Assembly: GCA_030068145.1 (NCBI GenBank)
Contig: JAPJBO010000013.1
Span: 570,001-634,000 of the forward strand
Length of the DNA: 64,000 nt
Direction of reading: 5' to 3'
Source of the DNA: Diplonema papillatum
Taxonomy: Eukaryota > Euglenozoa > Diplonemea > Diplonemida > Diplonemidae
Shown: positions 1-12,636 of the stretch, in pieces
Layout: every line of letters starts with the position of its first letter
How positions within the stretch are numbered: the first letter of the stretch is position 1
Notes under the pieces: model-generated
Databases searched by the model: none
The model's input: only the letters and a program-made list of their open reading frames with translations
What the model was told of the DNA's origin: nothing
Made by a program: the position numbers and the translations under genes

Positions 1-226
1 TGACGTGTACTCCTTCTTGGCTGTACTCGACTTTTCTCGGTAGCTGGGTTTTTAGCAGAGGACACCTTCGTCGATTTGAGCTTATCTGCGGCTTTGCACC
101 GCAGCATCTGGGTTTTCCCAGAAGGTTTGTAGCGCCCTGTGCAACCCCCTTCCCTCTTCTTCGAAGTTGACGGACGAGGAACACGACCATACAAAACAGC
201 CGAGCAAAAAGGGAAAGAAGGCACAA

Positions 227-1708
<1,482 letters not shown>

Positions 1709-2124
1709 CACGGCCGAGCTGTGGACCTCGGCAAAGTACAGATGTCGGTGTAGACTCGACGTGCCATTCGTGGCTCGTCCGAGGACTTGCTGCGGAGGAT
1801 GAGAACCTATACGTCGCAGATGGAGCGGACCTCCCCGATTACACGGTGACGAGTGGCAATATTACAGGATGACTGAGTATTCCTTGCGGTGGGTTCTTCG
1901 CCCCTCGCAGCTATCATACATTTCTGCAGTTTAAGCGGGAATAGTCTGCCAGGGTGCGGAATTGTGCGTGCGACAGCTGCTGATTGCTGGACGCCGTCTT
2001 TAAGAATAGCTTGCCCGCTGGAAGAGGCACGTGCTTTAGCTGTGACTCAGAACCACCCCTTCTTTCAGCAGCGAAGCTATTTTTAACCGACGAAGGGTGC
2101 AGCGCAGAGACACCATTTTCTTCT

Positions 2125-3612
2125 TTTTTGAATAAGCACCCAAGTTCTGCGTCGAGATACCCGAGGAGGCCGCCAGTTTCCAATATGTCAAAGGTGGAAA
2201 TATGCTGTAGCACGAATCACAGGTAAATCTGGGTTTAGTGCCGGGCGTAGCTTGCTAAGCGCTCAGTAAGAAATAAACACCCCCATTCGTGGTTGTACTG
2301 TTTCTCCCCCTAGCTTCGTCGGGATAAGCACCGGGCGGCCCCCGAGTATTCTTCGGTTTTGGCTCGGGAGACAGTCCTCTCCGAGTCAAGTTCAAACAAC
2401 CAAATCGAGAAAGAAACTCCCTGTAACAGCAGAGGCCAAGAAAAGGGTCGCAACGGGAGTCTTTTTCGTTATACCAAACAACACGCAATGTTGAAAGGAA
2501 AACGAGAAGCTTGCCATCGCCGAAAGCGGCGTTTCTTTTGCGTCCTGAAAAGTTCGTATACGGCCGGGCACCGTGTTCAACGAAAGACACCTCTCTCTTC
2601 GCGACATCATTCTCGTATCGGCCGCTGTTGGTGACTGGCGAGCTCTTAGTTCTTTGAATAAGCACCTGCTTTGTTCCGAAGTACTCGAGTTAGCCGCCTA
2701 CTGCAAATCACAAGAGTGATTTGGTGGTTATTGCAACAAGAGGAGGACATGTGCAGTGTCCCTCACTCAAAACACGGTCAAGCCAGCGTTTACTGCCGGA
2801 TGCAAGCGCATGGCTGGGGCCTATTTTGCAGTTGTGTTGGTTCTCCCTCTAGTCTCTGATGGGAGCCTCCGTCAGAGTATGCAGTGGGCAGCACCTCGAG
2901 ATTCTTCTGATGGCGAGTAGTGGCCGAGTGTACGTTCCCCTCCTTCTTGCCCACTTCTTTTGTTGTATAAGCACCTGCTTTGTAGGAAATACTTGAGGAG
3001 GCTGCAAAAGATCAAACGAGGTAAATGTGCTGTAGCCCACACGAAACACAGGTGAATCTGGGTTCAGTGGCGGGCGTAAGCGTTCAACAAAAAGACCCAC
3101 TTTGTAGTTGTATTGTTTCTCCCCCTCTAGCCTCGTTCGAAGTAAGCACAAGGCAGCCCCTCGAGTATTTTTGTCGCATTGCTCCCTGTTTGCGTGACGG
3201 GACATCTCAACAGTTCCTTTTACCTCACGGAACGTCTACAGATTGTAGAACACATACAACAACCGAGGAGCAAAGCAACGGGCTGCGTTTTTTTTTGTTT
3301 TTGTTTTTTGTTTTGCTTTTGGCAAATGCAATTTGTCAAGAACAAAAGCCGATCGATGGCAGCGTACATCTTCATTCCCATTAGACGAACAAAACAGGTT
3401 TGAAGGGAGTGCGCACAAACAAAACCTGCTTGGTAGGAAATACTCAACGAGGTTGCCAGTTGGAAATCTCCAAAGGAGCAACTGTGCTGCAGCTCAAACG
3501 AAACACAGATAAATCTGGGTTTAGGAACGGGCGTAAGCGTACAACCAAAACAGACCCAATATGTAGTTGTATGGTTTGGCCTCCTTCGAAATAAGCGACT
3601 TGGGTATTTCTG
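2125..3612. repeat. Locally amplified, decayed repeat units
   Basis: Three sub-motifs recur in the same order. (1) AAGCACCTGCTTTGTAGGAA, followed by a CTCGAGGAGGCTGCCA-like stretch: about 2130, 2655, 2965 and 3420. (2) AAATCTGGGTTTAGTG, then CGGGCGTAAGC: about 2225, 3056 and 3512. (3) GTAGTTGTATTGTTTCTCCC, then a GAGTATT end: about 2290-2350, 3100-3170 and 3560-3610. Fragments recur near 4570-4630, 5780-5835, 10045-10085 and 10300-10340. Copies are strongly diverged with no long reading frame. They look like an old local expansion of an unidentified element. Confidence 0.6.
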
Positions 3613-3615
3613 ATT

Positions 3616-3855
3616 ACCTACCCTCCCCCGTGCATAAGATGGATGAAAAACTCGGGTTTTGGCGGTATCCATCTTAATCAAGGGGGGTATCCATCTTAAT
3701 CAAGGGGGGTATCCATCTTAAACCCGGGGGCACTGTAGCTACAGTGTAGTCGCCTTACACAGGGGTCGTGTTTAAGATGGATTGGCATTCTCGCCCGTTA
3801 TCCATCTTAATCAAGGGGGTTTGGCTATCCATCTTATGCACGGGGGGGGTAGGTA
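3616..3855. mobile_element. MITE-like element, 29-30 bp inverted ends
   Basis: About 240 bp bounded by imperfect terminal inverted repeats: TACCTACC then a C-run and GTGCATAAGATGGAT on the left (3616-3645), the reverse complement on the right (3827-3855), differing by about one base plus a C-run length change. Inside, ATCCATCTTAATCAAGG repeats in tandem (3671-3720) and the short motif recurs in both orientations. There is no coding capacity and no clear target duplication. Probably a non-autonomous DNA transposon of unknown superfamily. Confidence 0.6.
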
Positions 3856-6800
3856 TAGATAATATGATACAAGCGGCTCGGTAGGAGATACTCGGGGGGG
3901 GGGGGTATCGGCAGCTAGCTTCATTTCTGGCCTCGTCGCACTCATGGCAGACATTGTCTTGGGTCTTCGACAGGCCCCATGTAAGCAACGTGCGTATCGT
4001 ATCGAGGGGGCGACATCTACCGGTATCAAGTTCACAATCAATATTTATCACTGTTTGTTGCGGAGGACAGAGTTTCCTGACTCATGGTTGCAGGAACTGG
4101 AGCAAAAGCGCATGCAAGGACGTGCACATCCCCTCAGGAAAATTGAGTTCGTTTGAGGCGGGTCTTTACTACCTCAACATTTCTGAGTCCGTGTGAACTA
4201 CGCGCGAAAACCAACCGGATCAACGAAGAAAAAGAAGAAGAAGAAGAAAAAAAGAAAAAGAGTCTTCAAAAAGAAAAACGCCGCTCCTGGTCCAGGAACG
4301 TGACGGTCAACCACAGCTTGAGTCGGAGGCAGCACAGTGCCACAACCCCCGGGGGTCCGCTCTGCCCTGCGGCTGACCGTCTCGACGAGCTTGTGTTCAG
4401 CGCAAGCGCCAAGCCCCAAGGTGCGCCACGCCTTGATGCTTTAGTTTGGGAAATCAGTAGCCACTTGACCCGTAGGCTGCAGTACCGCCGAACACGTGAA
4501 GCTTGGCTCCCGTGTAGCAGGCTTTCCCTCTACCTAAGCGGACCGGATCAACGAAAAAAGTAGAACCTCCCCCATTTTTGTAGTCATTGTTTCTCCAGCT
4601 TTCTTCAAGTTGTGCACCAAGACAGAATATAGGGAACTTCAAATGCACAACAAAGATGGCAGCAGACACAGTTTGCTCCTGGATCTACCCTTAGCGCGTT
4701 GACGAACACAAGATATTCCAATTGCCGAACGTCGCCCGAGGGACTGTTGAGACCCCCGGAGTTTCAAGCGAACTTTTAATCTGAACTCCCCTACGATTCC
4801 GCCCTTTTCAACACGCACGTTAATTCCAAAGAAATGAACGGGCCGAAGGTACGGGCCGGAACTCTAAGGTAGAACCGAAGTGATGCCCGCCAGCCCTTGC
4901 TGCGGCTACACTCACAAACAGTTCAACAAACATCCTTTGGTCCTATGATCAAAAGTATGCAAATACTGCAAAACGTTGACTAGACCTCTTGAGTTTGTGC
5001 TCACAGTGGCCCCCGTTTTGTGAGAACAAGCGACCATTTTTTTCTATCCGTCAGAAGCCGCGACTCAACCATTCGTAGTACTACGTGGTACTGAACGGAA
5101 CTTTTCCGGAAGAACGGCCGCAGGGGGAGAAGATGAAACGAATTCGATAAAGGCTCTGCACGAAGCCCTCCCCCAAGAGCAAGGTTTCTTCCCTGCACAT
5201 ACAGAACCCAGTTTTTGTATCGTCTCGCGATCATGGATCATTGCTTTGAAACAAGCGGAGCACAACTGAGCATCGGGAAACGACAACGTCGACGGCGCTA
5301 GGAAACCTACGCCGCTACCAGAAGCTCTGATCCAGAATCCAGGGACATGGTACGATACTGCCATGAAGTCAGAACCTGTTCGGAGTAGATGCATTTTGTT
5401 TCGTTTAGCGGAGTTTCACCTGCGGCACCAAACGGATATTTCTCTTGCAAGTGCCTGGGCAAACCACCAAAGACCATATTCGTGGTCTCTTCATTGACAC
5501 GACCCCGGTAAAGGTCCGTTTCGCTCACCAAAGTTTGTCGGTTCGAAAACCCCTGCTCCGCTGAGGTAGCCTACGGAGCTGAAGTGAACATTGTTGTTTC
5601 CGCCTGGATGGGAGAATGCAACGGCTGGAGACTGGGAAAATCTAGGTGGAAAATTTGGAGGTCACCAGTGCGCTTGAAGGTGCGTGACACAACACCTTCG
5701 TTGAATTTGTGACGAAGATTCAGCTGAGACCACGAAAAACAAAATCGCTCATTAGTTACGGAGAAATAGTCCAAGGACGCCCCTTCTAGCTTCTGTCGAA
5801 TATGCACCGGGCGGCGCCTCCGAGTATTTTGTGGCCCCCATGTGGTACTACTGCTTCTGTACCCCTTTTAGGCCGGATCTGTCGGTGCCTGATCCCGGGG
5901 AATTTGCTTCGCACTTTCATTTGCACCCGAAGCGCGGGGTTTCTTTCTACATCTCTCTATCTGCAGGAGCAACGCTCGCTAGTTTTGTCCGTAGATGCCG
6001 GATGCCCACTCGCAGCAGTGACCTCACGAACACCCGCCGATTTCATCAGCGAGCGCATGGGAATGTGCATATTCACAACGATTTTGCCAGTCTCACCGTA
6101 GACATGGCAAACATGCACTACAACCGTGACGTATCGGCGTATCCCCGCCATACGGCTGCGAACGACCCTGCACACCACCGTTGCTTGTCGCATGGTTGTC
6201 GTATCGACCGTGTTGGACTGTTTCTTGAATCAGGTCCGCGGCCAACCACGCGAAGCGGGTTGGATAAAACCAATAATCCAGGATCCACGCAAACGGTCAG
6301 TGAATAGCGATGATTCCGCGATGGATTATTTTGTTGCATTGCGATAAATTGGGCCTGGGTCCTGCTAATGACAAAAGCGATACTCCCGTTCGCTTTGCCA
6401 GTATGCCTGGACTTGCCTTGAAGTTGGCCATTTCTCACCGCAAACTTGAAGAGGTCAAGAGGTCTTGTCAAAATATCGATCATTCAGCACCACTATTTGT
6501 GGACTCACACATGCACATACACACACAATCTCCCCCTCCTGTTGCAGCACACCGTGCGCAGTAGCCGTCACGGGTCGTGCCGAGACGGGGCGCCGCCCAG
6601 CGGCAAGGCGTACTGACACACGGTGCAGCAGAAGAAGCATTGCACTTCGCTGGGGGCCTAAGTGAGTACGCACACACACAATGCACGCACACCCACACCG
6701 AGAGAAAACGGCTGCTCCCGGAACGATGCTGTGACCAGCAACATGTAAACCATGAGGCAAAACGCCCGTGCCAGAAAAAGCTCCGCACAATGGGCAATCA

Positions 6801-8870
6801 TCACGAGCAGGCGGCAGGAGCCTCGGCGGTACCCTAGAAAGGGCGGGAAAATGGGCTATATTCCGAGCAGGCAGTACCCACAACGGAGATCTGACACCCA
6901 CACCCACACCCACACTTACGCACACAATCACAATCACAATCTCGGGCAGATGCGTGGCCGATAGAAATTTGAAAGAGTCCGTGGCGTCACGGGAGCTACA
7001 CTCACAAGCGCTCATTCCCTCTCAGAACAACTGCCAAGAGGGCTACGATTCTGTTATTTTTCGCCTTCGTCTCGTCTTAAACTTGTAGTGCGCGGTGACT
7101 GAAACAAACGAGGGAAGGTCCCTGCACTGCAACCATTCCTCCTCCTCTTTTTTGCTCTCTGTCTCTTCTTTTTTCTTTGTCCAAATTCCGCGTGGGCTAT
7201 GCCAGGGCTTCGGGGACCCTGTTGCGTATCGTCCACTTCGGGAACCTTTACCAGTTTTGGCAAACTCAGGTTAGCCGCAGCAACCAAGCCGCCTTGGGCA
7301 TCTGTTCGATTTTGTGTTCCATCGCATAGGCACACGGCAGAAGACAAACCTCTCCACCCTACCCCTGATGTCCGGCAGCGTTCTGCCTTTGCATTATACT
7401 AAGATTTCACCTCCTCCCGAAGACAGGCCCGTCTGTACAATCGTGTTCGAGCCGTCGTGCGAGGTCTCGGTACCCTCATGCGAAGTAACCGGTTGTTTCG
7501 CTCGCTTCGCAGTGACGAACATTTGTGTAAAGCCCGGTACCTACTGGCGCCTTTGACGGAACACGAGTTTAGTGTTTGTCCCTTACTTTCGCAACACCTT
7601 CTTTCTAGTTGCGAATGCGAGGCATACCCCGAGTCAAGAGTGAGGCGATCGACGTATTTGCACAACGCAATCATTAGGTATCTGAATGCGCATGAACCCA
7701 TCAATGCATGGAGGGTGGCGTTCGATGAGGGTACCGACGTCGAGCATGCTGTGAGGATTGGCGGCAGAGGGGTCCAAGCGAGTTGTATTTAGGCGTCGTG
7801 TTCTGCCACAGAAAAGTAATATAGAACAAAATAACAAAAAGCAACGGAGGAACAAGCAACTTCCAGAACGGTGAGAACCTGGGAGCATTCGAGCCTCCCA
7901 ACGGACAGCCCGCATACATCAAAAACGTTCTCGCTGGAGGATCCGTCAAGAAATACACGTTGGTCTTTCGACCACCCACGAGGGCTTGAAACGCCCGACG
8001 GGAAAATTAGGTAAGGTGGTGTGGTCGGGGTCGCTGATCGGAGCGACTTGTCGAACCTGAGTATACTTCTGTGGACCTCCGTCTTCTTTTGTTTTTTTTC
8101 CCTCCCCCCACCGCCATACAGCGCATAAGAGTCGTATACTCGTCTCAGATTCTCGTCTAAACTTATTATACGAATTCAGCCGAGAAGTTTTTACCACAGG
8201 GGGGCTGGAAGAAATAAAGAAAGGTGGGCTGCAGGTGGCAAAGGAAGGGAAGGTTGAACAGAAGGTCAAACACTAGAACAATGAGAATACCCTGCCATCG
8301 TCTGTGTATAGTTGAGGTTAGAATGCAGAATATCTGTAGCGATGGCCTGCATATCTGTGTATATGCGAGTGGGGACGAGTTAGACGACAATATCACGAGA
8401 ATACGCCTCGTGAGAATTTGTACTGGACACCAGGCACGAGATACGAGTTTAGACGAGAAAATGAATCGTGTGCACTGTATGCCTAGGGCTATGAGTAGCA
8501 AGTAGGCAGAAACGCTTATTGTTTCCGTTTCCATACGTTCAAGGAACCGGCGTCCCCATCGTTAGGTCGAGACGCTTCCGTTTTCATCCGAGAATTGGAA
8601 AGCACGGATGGAAACGCGTTTACTTGCCTTCATAACCGCAGCATCCCAACCCCAGGGATGCCGCCATTTAATTCAACGCAATTTTTGTTTCCGGAAAACT
8701 GGCTTGTTGATTTAGCACGCGAGCACCTTTTCTTTTTACGACACAGGGAGGAAATGAGAAGCTCGTTGCCGCAAACCGTGAAGTATTCACCTGCGTCCTG
8801 AATCCAGCTTTACGTAAAAACGAACAGGCACTTCGTTCAACGAAAACAACTCTCTCTTCCCATCATCATC
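3856..8870. other. Gene-poor stretch with decayed repeats
   Basis: No gene I can support. Visible features are a poly-G run near 3893, an A-rich purine tract at 4221-4262, a pair of ACCGGATCAACGA boxes near 4215 and 4542, scattered copies of the 2-3.6 kb repeat motifs, and CA-rich simple sequence at 6508-6530, 6665-6700 and 6893-6945. A 111-codon + strand frame at 7457-7792 reads as plausible protein near its end but has no ATG context, family or splice support. Confidence 0.6.
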
Positions 8871-11800
8871 ATCATTGATTTTATATCAGCTGCGGTTACG
8901 AGCTCTTGCTTTTACTCGCGTCAGTCTTTCATGTAAACTTGCCAACGCCGCACTGGCAAGGAAACGTGCAGGCGGACGTGGGCTACTTACGTCTGTCACA
9001 TCAGAGTGGAAATGGCTATGGTGGCAAATGACGTCTTTATGGGTGCCGTTCGGGGAGATGCCGAAGCTGGAGGAGAACACACCGTTGCGAAAGCTGGCTG
9101 CAAATGGATACCGATTGCAAGCTCACTTCGGCTTGGTTGGTGGTTTTCTTCTCTTCTCCTTCGCAATCCCCTCGGCATTATGATGACCACGAACGTCCCC
9201 CATGCACGAGCCTTCTTGCCCGCGTACCGTTCCACTCTGCACCTGTGCTTGTTGCTCTCGACCGTAGGCACAACAGCGCTATGATGAGCGCGAGGGCGGC
9301 GTTGATGTTGTGGACTTTGCTGGCGCGGTAGACCTGGGTGCAGCGTGTGGTGGTGGTGGTGGTGGTGCTTCGCCACGGTCCTGGGTGGCTGACGAGTACT
9401 GAAGCAGTAACGTAGTAAAAGAAATTTTTGGGAGGTGGGTGGGGCGGGAAACCGATTTTAATGAGAAGGGGTTTAGTCTCCGTAGGCGTGGAACCCCTGC
9501 CTTCCCTGCCTTCCCCCCCCTCTCGCCCAAATCCAACACCGCTGTCCTGTTTGTAGACTCAGGTTCGCGCTGATGATGGTTCGCCTAATGTGTTAAGGAC
9601 CGAAACACGGTGCAGATAGGACACGGTGTCGTGCACAATCCAAGCACGTTTTTGCGTTTCCCCCCGCCCCCATCCCGCCGGTTCAATGAAAGAGAGTCAA
9701 CCCTACCGCGAATTCCAGAAGGCCGCGCCAAAGGGAAAACCCTGATCGCTGCATCTCAACGATTAGTCAGGCAAGTAGTCTCTGCCCGCCGCAAGTGCTG
9801 CGGGGTCAACTGAATCGCTGCTTGGCTTTTACAAGGAGCGATGCCTAACAAACAAACAAACCGTCTACAAACACACTGCCGATTAGCGGCTCCATGGAGC
9901 CGATTGTCATGCGCTTGATTCTGCGAAGGTGGGCCTCCCGGGGTCGTCGTATTTGCGCTTGTCGACAGTATCTTCCAGAAGAAAAGCAATCGTTACTTGT
10001 TTCTCGGCACCTGTATTCGGTTCCTGCCATGTGCTTCTCTTTTTTTACATAAGCGCCAGCTTGAAAGGAAATGCTCGACGATGCTGCCCGACAAAGAACA
10101 GAAGGGATCCCAAGTGCTGGAACTACCGAACCACGTGTTGAACGGACGTGAGGTCATGCGGGTCTACCCCTACACGACAAATCACACAAACACAACAGGT
10201 CAAAAAATCCTGAGTGAGAAAACAACACACGGTGGTGTAAGCGAAGAACAAATCAGATTGTGTTTGTATTGTATTTGCCCCTTACCTCTATATTTCCCCC
10301 CTTCCATTCGGAGTCGAAGCAGCTACGTCGAGTATTTTTGTCAGTACGTATTCGTAGTGTGTTTTTTGCCCATGGCGTTTGGACCTGCTCGTGGCTGTAC
10401 GCCGTCACTGCCCTACGGGGTCTGCTCGCGCGTTTCCCCTATCTGGACGAGCAAAACAAAGGCACTCTCTCGTCATAATCAGTGCACAAGAACAAGCCAA
10501 TTCCCAGGCGCGGTCGCAGTCTGAAAAGACCTTGCGTGGCGTAGGTCCATCGGCTCAGTGAAGCTGCACCGCGTACATGCACAATCCCGCTCTTTGTGGT
10601 CGATCCTGTCTGTAGTCTCAGGGACGAACGCGAAAGACGGCTTTTCCCACGGCTGTGTCCTCCCCTCCTTTAGTAAGCCGCGAAAACCTGAGCCCACCGA
10701 CCCTTTTCACCCAGTTGTGACTCAGGGCGGTTCCCTCATGGCAAAGCAGGCACTCGTCTCTTTTCGAGAAGTACGTGATGTACAAGAGAACACGCTACTT
10801 GAGACATGGTCGTAATGGTCATGGTTGTACTTTAGACCGGTTGATAGCACATTCACAAGCCGCTTCATCCCTATCCTCTGGAACTGCAACGAATTGTCTG
10901 CCTGTTTATCACGGTGCACTGCGGTGCACCAGGGTCTATCAGGTCTATCCCTGTTCCCTGAAGCTGCACAGATTTGCTTGGAGCTGCATCACAATCTACG
11001 GCTTAAGTTATGGGAAAATGGCGATCTTATTGATTCATTTTTCTGCGGCGATATATGTGGACGGTTAGTTTCTGACGAGGTGCCCGGTCAGGAACTTACC
11101 GGTCGTTTATTGATTGCATAGGACGACATGCCCATCATCATACTTGCCCTTTTCATTGGCATCGATTATGCGTACTCATATGGGGAACAAGGTTGGCTGT
11201 TGTTGCATCCTGGCTTTTTTGGCCCGTGCGCCTACCCCCGCAGAAGTTTCTGTAGTTTTTGCTCCTCATAACTCCCAGCGTACAAAAGACAGAAACAATG
11301 CCAAATGGGGTTGCTGGCTGGCGGCAGCAAAGCTTAATGTAGCGCTGCTTTACGTTCCTTCAGTATCGGCTGTTCTTAACCATGACAAGCAGTCTATCGC
11401 TTGCCCCCACTACCAAGAAGCGTGAGTTGGGTAATGACCGTCGTGAGCAGACATTAGCACGCTGCTGGCTCTGCCGGTTGAAGAAGAAGAAACCGCGTGT
11501 TGTGTTCATCGTTGCACGCGGACTGTGGAACAGCCGTCGCCGGCCACTCATTCGGGAAATGGGGATCGACGTAGCTAGCAAAGAAAAGACAAAATAAACG
11601 GGCAAGTAAACTCCACTTCCACTTAACTGCGTTCGTGATACCCCCTTCGCGATAAGTAACATACATTCCCCCTTCTTCGGCCCGGTATCCTAATCTGAAT
11701 TACTTTGTGAACGACCCACTTTTAGCTCTTTCTGTTCTTTGCCCCGCTTCCCGCCGTCGCCGTGTCCGCCCACGTTATTTTCGACAATGAATTTCATTCC

Positions 11801-12636
11801 GAACTGCTACCTTTTTTTTCGAGCACCGTTCTCTTTTTTTTGTTCGCCCATTCGGGGTCTGGGAAGATATCGCTCCCCATGCGTGCTAGGAAAGCTCGCC
11901 GGAGCAAGTATTCACATGCTCAGCAGTATTGCAGCGGGTCATGGATCAAGCAGCTACCTTCGGCTCAGCAGGTTACTACGTATGTAAATGCATAACATAC
12001 TACGTGTATGTGACGTGTTAACATTGGCACCACAGCTGCTGTTGCAGCTCGTGGTTGTGAGTACCCATACACAGGCACTAGCACCGCTGGTGTGCTAGCT
12101 CCGATTAAGTCGAACATCCCGGCCCCAAAAGTGTCCGAAATACCGAGCGTTTTCCGAACTACGTGCTGTCTCAACTGCACGGGGATGGTAAAGGTCAAGG
12201 TCATGTTCGCATCTTTGTCAGCTTCCATGTTCTACACGCACGGAACGGAACGAAACTGCTGTTCGCAAGGCCGGTCACCTGAAGATTACACGTTCAGTAG
12301 TAAACAGCGGTCCGCGAACACCAGTAGTACCCCTGGTCACACCCAAAGGACAGTTGAAAAACGTTTTGTACAGCAGATTAGTTTCTGAATGTGTAAGTTC
12401 GTGCGCTGAAAGCCGTCTTGTCCTCACTGCCTCGAGAATACATGCGGAAATCCCTGACTGGGCGAGATAATTGGGCGAAAATGTGCCCAACCCCGGAGAA
12501 GCACGTCGGTGCTTGGCTGTAAAAGCAGATACAGTTGTTGGTGCCGTGTCTCTGGGAAGCCTGAAGTAGGTTTTGATACAGGTGGGTTGGGGTTGGGCAC
12601 GCGGGCAACAATCATGCTCAACGTCGGCCGGGCGCA
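8871..12636. other. Gene-poor stretch upstream of the coiled-coil gene
   Basis: No gene I can support. It holds a short GTG-type repeat at 9345-9367, decayed repeat pieces near 10045 and 10300, and modest open frames at 10825-11121 (+) and 11965-12228 (-). Those two have protein-like composition but no recognisable domain or splice support; either could be an exon of an undetected gene. Confidence 0.5.

Noticed and set aside
10000-10524. 175-codon frame in the gene desert
   Set aside because: It crosses decayed repeat motifs and has no recognisable character.
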